Source: Phoronis australis (lineage: Eukaryota; Phoronida; Phoronidae). Taken from it: a DNA stretch of 64,000 nucleotides. Below the pieces are notes generated by a model. It had not been told where the DNA came from. It worked only from the letters and a program-made list of their open reading frames with translations, and did not search any database. The position numbers and the translations under genes were made by a program. The stretch spans positions 728,591-792,590 of the forward strand of contig NMRA01000160.1 in assembly GCA_002633005.1 (NCBI GenBank). Direction: 5' to 3'. Every line of letters begins with the position of its first letter. Position 1 is the first letter of the stretch. Shown here in pieces: positions 9,214 to 24,200 of this stretch.

Positions 9214-12200
9214 GTTAGTAAATATGCTTGTTGTGTTATGCCACAAGAAAGTAGATTCCTTCTATTAAAATGGTGGAATTGGGGTAGACAATAACTGATG
9301 ATAGTTTTTTTATTTGTCGGACTTGCCTCGTGAGAAATGCTAAAAATTTTACCGTATGTTGCTTGATGACTGCTATACCATACAAAGCAAATTTCCTGAA
9401 ATGTTGATGTCGAGAAATTGCAGAAAAGAATGAAATTTCATACTGAAGAAATTTTAAGCTAACTTGTGCTTCCAAGACTTTAAAAATGGTTTCCTGCGAC
9501 CAAACACGTATGTAGGCACACGTTATCCCAGACCAGCCAACATTTGCTGCTCTGTCCTGAACGCTTTGGTGAATGTTCATGATGTTTTGGAGACGTGCTC
9601 CTGTGGGATGGCATGAGCTAATTTTTGGGCAGATCCGTCAACCGGTGTGTCCCATAGTGGCAATTTTAATATTTTTACGTTTTCTTTTGAGTTCCTCGAC
9701 GGTTTTCGTGATAGAAGGCAATGATGCCTTCAGTTTTCAAATTAATTTGTACTCCACCAAGTTATTTTTAGTATTTTTGAGTCAGTATCTACCAAGTTCA
9801 TTGATGGATCTTCATGAAATGTGTGTTTATTTAAAATAGCTCATCAAGTTCAACTGATTTGGATTTTGGATCAAATCCGACTACTGGAGGGTCCCATAGC
9901 GGCAATTTTGTTTTTTGTTTTTCTTTGAGTTTGTCTTGATATTTATCGTGTTCCTTGGATGTTCATGAAATGTGGTGAAAGATGCCTTTTTTATGGATTT
10001 TGTGTTCTTAGTTGTCTGCCTCCCTGTCCTCCAAAGAATCATGATGAGAGGTGGCAGGTGGGTTCCTATTGATAGCTGGCCTCAGTTTCATATTATTTTG
10101 TCAAGTGATTGGAAACCAATGTCAAGAACTACAGATTTTGCAGCACTGGTCAAAATTATTTATTTCAAGAGGTGTATCCTACCTAACAATATTTCCAAAA
10201 ATGTGTTTTGGGCCCTTTAACCGATTATATCTTGTGAAGATTTTCTCCAGCTGAAAGCCACAATGTCATCATTTCCTTTCTCAGTGACTAGACCTTGTAT
10301 TACGTAGGTCTTGTCGCCATTGTCTTACTTGCATGTACAGTGTTGACTTGTGTGTTCTGCAGGTGGTTTCAAGCGTAGCTTAGATGATGATGGCGGCAAT
10401 GACGGTGGCTCCATCAAGAGGTTCAAGTCTGGTGAGGGTCCGAACATGGAACTGAGGGTCCTTGTGTTGTCCAAGGTAGGTGAGGTGTTGCGATGACTGC
10501 GTCATGTCACATTCAGGCTAGAGTACATCAGCAATGCCCTGATCACTCATGGCCCTCGATCCCTTGAAATTGTGGCCGGATATTGGCCCCATTCCCCCTC
10601 TCAAAATATTATTAAAAATCTCGCAAAATTCCCCTCATAGTTTTAACCTCAGACAACTGTGAAATTGTATTCAAACCCACTAACCGCCAGACACCGGAAA
10701 CGTCACGAACTGGTTTCCCTATAAAGTAAGTGCCACGTACAGTTGTGCTAGAACCAGGTTTGCATTATTTCACTCTTGTGAACTGAAGACACAAAACTAA
10801 GACAGCTTCCGTTTGTCTGTGGCTCAAAATGGAGCACAAACAGGTTCTACATGAGAAGATTGTGAAAAGCCATGCGGCGGAGTATAGGACCATACAGGAA
10901 GGTGCGTTTTCACTGATGAACTTGCTGTGCAGTCTCAGATGTTTGCACAGCTAGCTCATTGGGATTATTCACTGACACTGTGGCCAACATCACTGCCACT
11001 GTCAGCTAAGACCAGCTAAGCATTGCTCTTCTTGTCTATTCACTGAGGTGGAAGAAGGACTGAACGGTCAAATTTAAGGAAATGTAACGCTATTGTGAGA
11101 GATTAAAAAGATTGTTTAGCTGAAACCCTTCATTATTGTGCCAGCAAAGCGGGTTCTGTGCTACAAGGTGGAGGTCTGTTCCCTACAAATATTGCTTAAC
11201 CTAGGCTCATGCTAGCCGCTTGTCAACTCGCCATGGGCGAATTCTGAGCGGCACTGGCGATGTTAGAGCTAAGTCTAATCGCCAACTTGGCGAATGCTTT
11301 CGCAGCTTGACAATAAAAATAATTTCGGGAATCCTGCTTGTGTGTCGACTCACCTTCAGCTCATATTAAGTTGTACTGCAAGCTACATTCTTACGATTCC
11401 GAGCCCTAAAGGTAGGAACCAAATGTTCCATTTCATGTCCGTCACTCCCCCTAAAATCACAATTTCATTGCAACGAAATGTTCAGCTGTGTAGGAGGTGC
11501 TAGCGCTTCAATGGCGATTTCTTGCCTTATAGCGAGATCTCGTGTAGGTGCTGCTCCTTGTCGTCTAGAAGTGACAATGTCAAGACAGCGGCAGCCAGAA
11601 GAAAGCAAAGTGAAGTAAACATCAATTTGTTAGTTAATGAGTTTTACATTTACTACTCTGCACGATTTAGCTTTATTTTGCAGGCCACAAGCTATGTTAA
11701 TGTTTTTGCACCTAAATGTCTTGCTTATCAAAATCCCAACGTGGCTGGTGTACGCGTGCTGTAACCCGGAGAAAGAGGGGAATCCCTGCCCAATTTTTTA
11801 GGTCAACATCAATGAAATGCACAACGTTGGGATATAAGGAACCTCTGCCCAGTTTTTTAGGTCAACATCATGCCCATGTGGCCAGCATACCGACGCCATA
11901 ACCCAGGGATTGGGAGAATTTATTTGGCTTATAATTTTTGAAAATGGCTAAAAGTTTTCAGCTACTTTAGGCATTTTGGCTAATACCTTTAAAAGTCTAG
12001 TGCAAGTCTAGTTAACTAACTTTGTCTTTAAGGTGTTAGTAGTGACATATTTAGTAGATATTGAAAGTTATTTTCATAGATGAATGTTTACTAACAACTT
12101 CATTGTTCTGTGCTTGTGCGAAAATGAACCATTGTCTTGGTGTGCCTTCATAAGCCACACATTGCTAAACAGTAACATATAGGATGTGAACGCTGGAGGC

Positions 12201-15200
12201 GTAGTTACGATGATGAATCAGCTAGGTGGCAACAGGTTGTCTTCACTGGCTCTTGTACAAGTAAATGGTGATTGTAACAGTGAATTACTGTATATCGTTT
12301 CACTTAAAGTTGGTACTTGCTTATTTGTGAAAGCATAAAAGCATCACAAAAAATTCCCCTCNACCATTTCACTACTAACTTTCACATGGTCAAAAATAGA
12401 ATTGTTTTATTCTTGGTCTTGCTACAACACCAATATCAGCTGGTACATCACTCTCGATTGCCCGGTTACGTAATGCTTGTTGACAGGGTTAGATTAGAGC
12501 TAGTGTCCTTGTACATAAGCTCCGCCCCAGTTGTCAATCACTGAGCTGGTGAGCACTCAAGCCGTATGACTTACTGAGGCTTGGTCAAATATAGCTAAAA
12601 AAACAACTTTGGATTTTCAGAATGATTATATTTTTCTTCAGTATACTGTGCATAAAGAATTAAAGATTAGGATGATATGAAAATGTAAAAAACAGTAAAA
12701 ATTAATTTTTTTGTGTATCCACCTACCTTAAGGTTATGTTGGACACTAGAAAAAGGTCCAAATTTGGCCAACTTTGGAATATCGTATCTCAGAAATGGCC
12801 GAACAGATTCCTATGTAACTTTCAAGAACTTTGCTTCGTGCATTGGTCTTCAAAATGCTTTTGGAGATTGTTTTTAAAATGTCCCGCTTTCGCCTGAGGT
12901 GCAAAAAAGTGGGTCTTTCACGACTGCTCTTGGAAAAAAATCGAAAGTTGCATAAAACGTAAATAAAATGATAATTTAGACAAGTGAAGCATTGATTTGG
13001 AGATTTCATTTTGAACATTTATGTGAAACGAAGTTTGATCATCTTGTCTATACAGTTGTTTTAATGTCAGTGTCTGTTTATGTTTTGCTAAAAGTTGCTG
13101 AAAAGACATGATCACATGACGCAAATGACGTGTTAAAAAATCCAATTCTACAGTCTTCCTACTTTCAGAAAATATATAATTCTGACTAGTTAAAATCTAT
13201 ATAGTTTTGTTGATATTTGGTTAAATAAACCGACTTGTCAATAACGTCTTATGTAACCTTACCTTGCCCCATTGAAATACCTGAAAAGATAAAATGCACC
13301 ATTGTGTATATGGAACGAGATAAACAAAACTAAACCTGGTTCTCTCACTTTGTGAAAAATCTGAGCAGTGATAAGAAATGATTTCCTTGTTTGGAAAAAA
13401 GCTGTGAAATGAAATAATGCAATTGGTGTTGGAACCATGTTATATACCAATTGACAGCAGAAGTTGGTGTTCAGTGTGAGTAATTTGTGAGCCTGTTCTG
13501 AGTTTTAATGATCTCTTCTTCAGAATGCTGGAGCTATCATTGGCAAGGGTGGCACCAACATCAAACGACTGAGGAGTGAGGTAGGTATTTTGGTGGTCAG
13601 ATGTTACTTTTGAGCAACTTTTTTTTTGGAAAGTGCTTTGGCACCAATCTCGTTTACATTTCAACAGTACATAGATGTACCATTCTATTAAAGACAGTGT
13701 TGTAATATAATGTTGTTTACATCTTGTAACTTATGAACATGGTTGTGGTCAAGCGACACTCTGATCGTCATGGTGACCACTGGCAAGAAGTTTTGTCGCG
13801 AGACCAATTAGAATGTCCAAAATAGATGAAAATTGCCACTTATTCATCAAACCTCTGTCATCCTCGTATGGTATATTTAATGTGTCATTACTTGTATTTT
13901 AAACTCTTGGGAGTGCTTCCTGCCATTGCAGATACAGTTGACCTGGTAAAAGGGCAGATTCAGTTTCATGATTACTTTGGTTAAGAGTACTTCGCTGAAT
14001 TTGGGCACGTCATTGTCAATATATCACTTTTTTCAAAGTCTAGCTGAACTTGCCGTTTGAGTAATATTGCATAGCTGATATGTTGCCTGTCCAACTTTGT
14101 CAAAATTGTGTTCTCAAACAAAAAAACCTGCCAAGCCAGACTTACCAACTTATGGTTATTTTTCTTGTATTGCCACAGTTAAGGACTGCATACACATGGC
14201 ATAATCAAATGCATCTTATTGGTATTGTTACAGCTGACTGTTAAGGAGTAAAATCAGCAATTTGCTACATGGTTCCAGGTCGTCGTGGAAAGCCCGCAAA
14301 TTGACAAAAAGTAGTTTCCAAGCATGGATGACTCATCGAAAGTGATGGGAGCAAAATCTTGTCGAAAACTTGCCAAAATTTTTAATACCTAGAATAAAAG
14401 CCACTCATTTTGTCGAATCCGGAAACCAGTTGTTAGACATTTTGTCTACGTTTTTGCAAAAAATGGAAATGCAAGGTGTCATTCACGGTTAACAGCTCTT
14501 CGTTGTGTTCATGTAGGTTTTTGCCCGTTGCTTTAACAAAGAGAACAGAAATTCTAATATCACATCCGTCAACATGGACAAATGAGCATTGTCGGGCCAT
14601 TGACCTTGTTGTGGATAGTGCGAAACCTACACACTCATACACAGTGCTGTGGGATAATGGTTGGCCAGAGCAACATATCGTTTAGACCCAGATATACGAA
14701 GTGTACACAACTCTTCAGTTTTGTAGCATTTAAAGAGCCTGAAGTTAAGTTTTTGGAGACGTGAGTAGATATGTAGCATCTATCCAATATCAAAAGTTGA
14801 CTTACTGAGTACGCACTTGCCTCCGTCGCACGTCCTTCATTCTGGATCAGAGGACTCGTGTCCCACAAAGTTTAAGCTCTGTGATACGTGCGCGTCGGTT
14901 TTTCGCCATATGTAAAAGGTCAGTTAAAACATCCAGTGCAATCCATCAGTCAAATTGGGACTCTCTCGCCGGGAACCATGTGGCAGCCAAAACATCCAAG
15001 AAACACCGGTTTCGATGGGATTATCACTTAAATCTACCTGCCAATGTATGAATAAATTCAATAGTAAAATCTACCCGCCAAGTTCTCTTCCTACAGAATG
15101 CAATGGAGTCCAGAGCTGATTTTATGCCACTATTTGTTACTTTGTATTTTGGCCTCACAGGCTCTTGTTGTTGTCCAATGTCTCATGCATATATATATAT

Positions 15201-18200
15201 GTCTCTCTCTCCACTCGTTATGCCCTGGCCTCTCTCCTGCCCAAACACTCACACTGCCCATTCGAATATGACGACTTGCCCCGATTGGCCCGTTGATTGT
15301 TGGCCCCGCCCACCGCCATTCTGCAGTACACGCCAAGTGTCATGGTTCCTGACAGTTTAGGCCCAGAACGGTATGATATATGGTATACGTATTACAACTT
15401 TACTGTTGTGCCCAGAGCCTGGCTGGCCCTCTGCCGACACTTTGAAATGGTTCACCTCCTTGGCTAGGGCTTATGTTTCATCATTATAGTAATTTGAATT
15501 TTTAAATGTCCGTATGATTGGCCTTTCTTGAGAAAACCTCAGTAAAGGTTTTCTGTTTAGGGTTTTGTTACGCTCATGGGTTTTCTTTTTGTGATTTGTT
15601 GAATTGAATTTCGTTAAACTTTTTACAAATGATTCAAAATATATCCGTAATCTTAATCTTATTTACTTTTCACTGATAGTTTTGACTGTGATTGCAGTTT
15701 TTGAGCATCTACCTGAATATGACCAAGGTGTGTTTTATTCTGTACCAGTTGTTCCTGTCACGATGTGTCTGGTGTTGCCTTGAGCTCACTGTCTCTCTTG
15801 AATCTTTTCAGGATCTTGTCCATGACTGCTCCGGTGGGTACTATCTGTGCATGTATGAGGGACATCATACCGACTTTGGAAGATGTAAGTTGGGGATTCA
15901 TGTTTAGGCTCAGTGGTGCAGTCCACGACCCTAGCTGCTGGCAAAACTGCTACGGTGATAAATTATGGCTTATAGAATGGACGAAGTGAGTTTGCTCCTG
16001 TACCTCAACATTCCGGCCAATCTGTCCTAAGAATTCAGTGGTGACTACGCTAATGCTATTGTGAGCTTACTCATAATACACTAGCCTCTCTCTGATGTAG
16101 TCTTGGGTGGTCTTGCAAAACTGACTTCATTGTTTTCTGTGTGGGTAAAAATCTTTTGGCGGCCCGCCATACTCCTTTTTGGACCCACCACTCGTAAATC
16201 ATTCCCAGATTGTCCACCACACGCCTAATTGTGACGGAAAACTTCACCGCCAGGCAAAAATCACTTGTAAAAATTATCACCTGTAAAAATTATCGCCAGT
16301 AATAATGAATTCGGCAAGTCACACGGCTACTCTCGCCATTTGTGGATCAAATGCGAAAAATAGTAACGTAACAATCATTTTATCTCCTTCATCACTTGGT
16401 CATTGACATTCTCCTATGCCTGGTTATCTGACAATGCACAGCAATTGAATACAGTCGGATACCAGGCAACGACCTTGACACTAGATTTCTAAAATGGCAA
16501 AGTGCCAAGGCTTATGAAGTGGATGGAGAAACTGCAAGCTTTATTCATTTTATTGTGTCTGCGTTTACAGCAATGTGAACTATATTGCACAAGACATTCA
16601 ACAGTTTAATGAACCATAGCCCAGTGCCCATATGGTGATATTGAATGGAAACCAGTCTCAGATTCGTCTGCATGGACTGGATGATACATTGTCTGCTGTA
16701 CCCAGGATGGCGGCTAATGCCAGTTTAACTGATTTATGTTGAGCAAGACGATATCAATGGAAGTTTCAATATACAGATTAGTTAATAACGCCTAAAAAGT
16801 TCAATTCTTTTGGTTCTGAGTACGTCACATCATGGATGAGGCTCGTTTTATAATACTGTCTATGATCAGTATACTTTTAGATTGCACCAGATTGCATCTA
16901 GTTTTTCAAATTTTTCGTGGGAAAGGTCTCCCACCACCAACCCAACAGGAGGATCTCTTTTCCCGTGCTTGCATTCGGCGCCGCGTTTCGAATCGCTTCA
17001 ACCATTCATCACCTCACTCCTTTCAAAACCCAGGCAATAGGGGGCTCCCCCTTCCCATACTCGTGTGCAGCACCGGGCTTTGCATCCAGTTTTGGCCATT
17101 CACCACCGCGTTCCTTTCAAAGTCCAGGGGAAACACTGTGGTTTGAAGCTTGTGTTATGGTGAGCTCCCCTGGTCAAGGTAGTTTTGTATGGTTACTACC
17201 ACAAGCTCAAAAGTCTACAAGGTGTAATAACAGATTCAGTTTGGGATGGTTTTAACTTGCCTAAAATTACACCCGATACATCTCCATTCAGACATGTTGC
17301 ATTCATTACAACTTATGTCTGATTTTGAATTGTATTTCTCGTATGACTGTTAAAGCAACATGGGACTAGACGGTGAAATACTCAAATATGCCTACGTGAT
17401 AGTCACACAAACTAAGCGTGTGGTGTGCACACAATCTCCACTTAGTGATCTGGTTAAATTGAAGACATTTGCACTAAACATCTGAGGAGTTTTACTGTGA
17501 CGGTCAATTCCACATATATTCAGTGGTCATAGCGGGGAGTTTGCTTTCAGAAGTCACGGCTCCGAAAGGCAGATCATTTTATTTATTTTCTTTTGGCTTA
17601 CACTGTACCATCCTTAGTATCGAGGGCGTTGTTTCCCGTGGTGTCGTTATCTTCACACGGCTTTCTGACGATTTCGTCTAGTGTCGCTCAGCAACAGCGC
17701 TTTCATTTTTGATGAGTTGCAGCTGGTGAACATGTAATTGTAAGCTACACCTGTTCTATCTGTTGACAGTACCAGCAGTACAGTGGCCGAGATGACTTTG
17801 ACTGTGAAGTGCGTATTCTGTTCCATCACAGTCTGGCTGGAGGCATCATTGGAAGGGCTGGCTTCAAGATCAAGGAACTCCGAGAGGTAAGTGCCGGGAG
17901 TGTTTAACTCTGACGGATTTACATATATCAGGGCTTGGAATTTTCCGCGGAAACGCGGATTTCCGCTTTTTTGAAATGTGCTTTCCGCTTTTTTTATAAT
18001 ATTTCCGTGTAAAAAAATCAGATTTGATATGAAATTTCCGCGGCAAAATTCCTTTCTTACCGCGGCGTTGCAGACGACGTTCACCTCGGAAAGCGGAAGT
18101 CTTTATGTTTCGGAGGAACGTAAATTGTCAACATTGCCGGGGCATCTGGGTAAAGCGTGGTCTGATTTTCAATGGCGGCTCGTGTTATTGTTAAGCGCGG

Positions 18201-21200
18201 CGACAAATACTACCGCTCTGCAGCCAAAGTTGTGTGGGTTGGGAGTGGACGGGCGAGCGAAAAGGACGCAGACGCATGCTACTGATGGTGGTAACTTTTT
18301 TTTTTTTTTTTTAGTCCCGATTTTTGTCGCGGAAAGGTTCACATTGACCATTTCAAAGGCTAGTTATCGGGCATGATTTGGGCCGTAAAAGTTTCCGCGT
18401 TTTTTGTCATTGGTCATTCCAAGCCCTGATATATTCTAGCAACTCTTGGAGTCTAAAAACTACTCGTTACCAGTTATAAAATGTTGCGAAGTTCGTGCAC
18501 GTGCTTCTCTCTGAAGTGCCAGAAAATGTTGGTATTAGAACACAAGGTCTGACCTGTTAGATGCAGCCTTGAGTGCTGATGTGTAATGTAGCTCGCACAT
18601 GCTTAATCTCTCGTCTGTGATTGGTTAGTTTTTGAATGACTGATGAAAATGCACTTGTTTGACTTTGCATTGTGGGATATCATCTGCTTTGAAAATTGCG
18701 TCAAGATGTAGAGAGCAGAATTTCGGAAATGAATATTCTACGGAGTTAGAATACATTTCAATAAAGAGGGACATTATTTTCCATGTTTTATTACACTCAC
18801 CTAAAGCACTGTGGGTGCTCAGAACTTCTGGAATTACACTGAGGTGTCGAGACTTGCTGAGCCTGGTCTGGTGGGGAGAAATCAACCATGCTGACCGCAA
18901 AACGTTGTCGGGATGAGCTGAGTATTTATGGCACTTTGAACATGATGTGAAAATTGTTTTTTTGTTTGTATCATGTCATCTCTGGATAAAAAATGAACTT
19001 TTTTAATGTACTGGAAGTTTTTACTTGCAAAATGTAGATTTTCAGCATGAAGGTTTGTGTTCTTATTTTGTTGGCAGTCCTGAGTATTGTTGCGTAACTC
19101 CGGTGTTGTGTGATAGTAATAGCTTGAATTTAATTGTTGACAATCTTCTTTTAATTCTCAGCAAACAAAAACGAACATCAAAGTGTTTCAAAGCAAATGT
19201 CCGGGATCAACAGATAGAGTCTGCGCCGTACAAGGGAAGCTGGACAACGTCATTGATGCAATCGGCCTGATCTTTGACACAATTAAAGATGTAAGTTGCA
19301 TTTGTTTGCACTAACTGTGAAATGACACTCAATCTGCAGCAATAGTGCATTTTGGCATGTACACTGCTCAATCCAGGAAGGTTTCCAGATCTACAACTTT
19401 GATCTTCAGAATATTGAAATTTCAAGTCAAGTTTTGGTCGCCTAGCCTTGTGTACCTTTGGGACATTGATATTCTCTGTTGAAAATGTTGGAGAAGTGTC
19501 CGTTTTTTTAAATTTTGATTTGATGTTATTTAATTTAAATGGTAAATTCCATGTCACATTTGGAAAAATTCCTCTTGTCACAGATTGTGTACAACTTTCA
19601 ATTTTTCGACTAATGAGCAATTTACAACTTTATTGAAGTTGGGTGCTCCGGCATTACTATGATGTTGGCATCCTTCAAGGCTAAATTGCCAAAAAAACAT
19701 TGTCTGTTGGAATTTTTTTCGTATTCAAAGAAATATACGGTATTACCTTTAAAACACAGTCACAAGTCAGCAGCAACTGTTTACTGACCAAATATTGACT
19801 GCTAAAGATCTCTCTGCCTTAATAAGAGCATTGGGAAACATTGACATTGAGTTCGTAGAAGCTGACATGTATCAGAAGGACGTGGAATTGCTTTTCTGTG
19901 TTAGTTATACTTGTTATCATGCCTAGCGCATGCAATGGGGAGCCAGGTCAAGCCAAATTAGTGAGCCAGGTCTCAAGCAATTCTTAAAGAGACCATGAAT
20001 CACTTGTAATCCGTTAGAAGTTGAGACCGGTGTTAAAAGGGCTTTCAGTAAAATCATACCAATTTGGGACAGACGTAATTACCAAAATTAATTTAGTTAT
20101 TTTGTTTTTCGATGTCTCCTGACATTTTTGTGAATATCCATAATTTTTCAAAACATATTTCTGATGGTAGCTATGGGTGCTACATATCTTAATGAGGAAC
20201 TAAGAAAATAAAATTTTACTTGTCCGTCACATTGTGACGAAGAATTGCTTTGTTGACAGAAGGCTGGTGCACGACACCTTTATATGTCCGTTTCCGATAC
20301 CTTTGTTTGTATCGTTTCAGTCACCGGTTAAAGGGCAAGAAGCTAAGTACGTTCCTGGAGATGACTTTGAAGACGCGGAAAGTTACGGAGGTTTCACGTT
20401 CGAGGATATGGCCCGTGGTGGTCGAGGTGGCCGAGGTGGCGGACGAGGGCGTGGGGGCCGTGGTGGTCCAAGGTACGATAACTCACTGATGGGTGACTTT
20501 GAAAGCGGTATGAAATAGGCCTTCTGTCCAAAAACCAACTTGTGATTTAGACCACTTAACAGTATGAAGTTAGTCTGCCATTGTTCTGGGTTTGGAAGAT
20601 CAGGCAGCTCGTCGCTGCTCTAGACTAGGCTCAAAAAGTACCCTTGATCTGGTGCGTGTGCCCAGCGTGGCCTCACGCAAAAATGCAAAACGCATTGTCA
20701 GTTGTTCCCTAAGCAGAAGATTCACTTCTGAACAATTACAGAAAGTTGCCTTGGTCGAAAGTTGGAATTCTTTTGTAATCTTTTTAAGAGAAGGAAGGCT
20801 CGTGGTTGCTTTGAATGGGGAGGTATGTACGACTATGCTGAATACACCCACTTGTTAACACGCTTGCGTAATCCAGTTGTTCAAGCAACAGTGTTCATAT
20901 TGCTACAGCAATTTAAAAATTAATAATTTTGTAAGCTTGTCGGTTAGTGATGGCCAATGTCGTGTGTAAGGTGGTCACAAAGTGAAGGTGATGTGACTAG
21001 CTGTTTGTCAACTGAAATACACAAATGTTGAAAATAAGACGTTTGACTAAAAAAAGCAAAGTTAGTTCTAAACGTTTTTTTTTTAAATTGAGTCAGCAGT
21101 GCAGTTTTCTTTTTTGTTGCTCAGTTTTTCAAAAAAGATGATCCACCTGAAATGAGCAAAAATGATGCAGGTTTTTGTACTCATGGTTTGGCCAATCGCG

Positions 21201-24200
21201 TTGTGTCACGCCTTGTCCATCCTTTCTTGCCTTGGTAAAGCTTGTANACTCATGGTTTGGCCAATCGCGTTGTGTCACGCCTTGTCCATCCTTTCTTGCC
21301 TTGGTAAAGTTTGTATAAAGAAATGAGACCTTTTGTGAAGTTAATGCGGCGGTTTTTTTTTTAGTCCATGATTGCAGGTCTGGGAATGAGTCGGGATGAA
21401 GACCAGAAGCAGCATTGCTTTTTTGGCCTAGTTGGACTGTTACCGAGATGATTTATAGATACAAAAATGATTACGGGTGAACTGCTTTGCGGTTTGCTAA
21501 GCAACAACTTGGACGCATACCTTGCAGCTATGGGGAAAGATCGGCTGCCTCAAGACACTGGGTCCCTTCTATTTGATGAGTGTTTTAACTGAGTGTTGCT
21601 GCTATCTCTCGGTAGGGAAACAAGTAGTTGTGGTATTGCAGGTGATGAGCAGTGTTGAGTGACATTATTCTAGCAAGTTTAGTATTCTTATAATTGTTGA
21701 ATTAGGTTGAAGGTGTTGCATTTCAGAGGAGGCTTTGGAGGTGGTGGCGGTGGATTCCGTGATGGCGGTATGAGAGGGGGTCGATTTGGAGGTGGTGGTG
21801 CCGGTGGTCGAGGACGTATGAACGACAGCTTTGGTGGCGGTTTCGGCGGAGGTCGCCAAGACAGGTGAGCTGCTCCTCTTGTCTTGTCGGAAAACACTGT
21901 CACATGCTAGTGTATGTGTTAATAAATAATAACACCTGTGAAGCTAATGGTAAACATTTTTCTTGTAATTGTACAATACATTACAATATTACATCGGAGA
22001 CCACCTGTACAAACGAATGTTAGCCATGGCTTGGTAGTTTCCATGAGGGACTAGCGTGCATCCACAAGTAGTCGAGAGACTCTCATTGGCTCGTGCGTAT
22101 TACGCGAGAGCTTTAGCTTGTAAAGGAATGGCAACTTTTTCGACATGAAAAAGCAACGTGCCAAAACAGTGTCAGTCTCTCTGATGTGCTTCTTGATTTA
22201 ATTTGTTGGGATACTTGAAATTCAATTTATACCACTGCTTGTAGGCTTTTTGTTGTCAAAACTGTTGGGTAAAGGGCAAATGGTACAGTTTTAAAACTAA
22301 GAGTATAATTATAAATGTAGGAATGTGCAATACTGGTAGAATTTTTTGCCTTGTGGTAGTGGGTGGTCGTCTAAATAGCATTGAGGATGGGCACTGACTG
22401 GTTTTTCTTTATTTTCTAGATTTGGAGGTGGAAACCGTGGTTCGGGAGGCCGTGACTTTGGCGGCGGCGGCGGCATGAGAGGAGGCGGATTTGATGGAGG
22501 ATTCCAGTCAAACTTTGCCAGTGATTCTGGAATGGTGAGTTCAGAAACACTAGAAGCAATGTGTAGTTGTGGTTGCTGACATCATGTTGATTACTGCGAC
22601 ATGAAAACTTTTCCGTTCACCGTGGTCGCCATTCACCAGTTTCAACCAAATCATTTTGGCCCTCCTTTCAATATTCTTGTCCCGTCGACTGATAATTTCC
22701 ACCTTTATGAACATGAACTGACATCAATGTAGCTTTGAGCTTGAGCAAACTAAGTGTTGCTGTTGTTACCAGGATTTCCTGTTGATGAGCCCATGGGCGT
22801 GTATTCGGAAAATGAAAATTTTCAGGCGTTTTATTTGCACCAAATAAACCCTCAGGCGTAGAAAAGGAGGCTTGGAAATGGAAAGTCATACTTTTGCTTA
22901 ATTTGACATTTTTTTACTTGAAACTGTTTTGAAATTTTATGTTAAATTCATAGTAATTTTTCTGAATTTGTGACTGAACGTTGACTGGGAGAGGGCTTTT
23001 AAGAGGAAATTCTCTGAATAAATACCCCCATTATCTGGACGTTTGACACCAGAAGTTGTAGCATAAACGCCAGTGGCCGTTTCATCGGGTGGGCTTATCT
23101 ACGGAAAACCCCGGTAACTTTTAAGCCACACATAACAGCAATTTGGTAACTGCACAGCTTTAATTGTGTGTGTTTCCAGGGAGACAGCCAGGGCATGATG
23201 TTCCAACAGTTGAAGGACCAAGTTACCATTCCCACAGATGTAAGTGTAATACACTGTTCAGTTGGTCATTTGAAACTGTCTGGCAACACATTTCGTGTTA
23301 GCGTTTACCAAGGACACTATTTACTCACTTTCTGCAGTAAGAGAAGTAAGCTTCTGATTTAGACAGCTGACCTTTATAAAATTGGCCTATACTTGTCCCT
23401 TGCTTATATTAGAAGAACTTATTGTTATTGCTTAATACCAAGCTCTCTAAGATGTCTCGACTCAGCTGGTCGTTTTATACCACAAAATCAGGATGGCTTG
23501 TGTACCAATTTAACTAGTACTCCAGCTTGGCATATGCTGAATTCAACTTTTTGGACTGTTAATTGTGTCTTTGGAAGCAGGATCTGCTATTGTTTGTAGC
23601 TACTCAGTGGTGGTTCGTAGGATCAGTTTGGTATCTGTAGCATGAGTGTCTCTCTTAGGAGACGCGATTTGGTAGTTCTGTGGGTTGATTTAGTGTTCTG
23701 GAGAAGAGATCAGTGGGTCACCCTGGCTTATCACTTCACGCAGTCCAAATTGTCTTTAGTATCTTGTAGTTCATGTTGTGATTTACAACTTCCCTTATTT
23801 AATCAAGCATGATGATGTTTGTTCTCGATATATAATTGGGATGAAGTTGAGGTGTTCTGTGTATAGACACTACACAACGAATCCGCACTGTTAAAAGCCT
23901 ACCTTGAACAACGACACAGTTGAATTCGGTTGCTACAACATTTTTGGCATTACACTGAGCAGGGGGTGCTGAAAATTGCCAATTGTAATGAGCGGATAGG
24001 TTTATTGATTTACAGTTGTCCACATCACTGCAAGAATCCTTATATGGTGTTCTATTGAATACAATTACTTTCTGCCTTTCATTCATTATACTGTCTTCTC
24101 CCGGTAATGCAGTATGGCGTGAAGAGACCACTAGACATATTGTTTGACGAGCCTACGTTTCAGAAATTAATTTTTTATCGGATGTTGCTGACGTATTGGT

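Noticed and set aside
15098-15130. Acceptor-like CTTCCTACAG followed by AATGCAATGG
   Set aside because: No KH-like translation. The true next exon is at 15327.
15692-15780. Alternative hnRNP K exon beginning TTTTTGAGCATCTACC after a GATTGCAG acceptor
   Set aside because: It is phase-compatible at first sight, but its translation does not continue KH1, whereas the exon at 15812 does exactly.
16832-17255. Overlapping 104- and 112-codon ORFs in hnRNP K intron 5
   Set aside because: Two frames of the same C-rich block, no domain, and inside a well-supported intron.
17653-18084. 143-codon minus-strand ORF
   Set aside because: It overlaps exon 6 of hnRNP K antisense and runs into the adjacent MITE. 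It has no domain.
20473-20518. Treating the stop at 20518 as the end of the hnRNP K gene
   Set aside because: In-phase donor at 20473 and three further in-phase linker exons plus KH3 show the gene continues. Kept only as a possible isoform.
21665-21903. Proline- and threonine-rich minus-strand ORFs
   Set aside because: They are antisense shadows of the Gly-rich hnRNP K exon.
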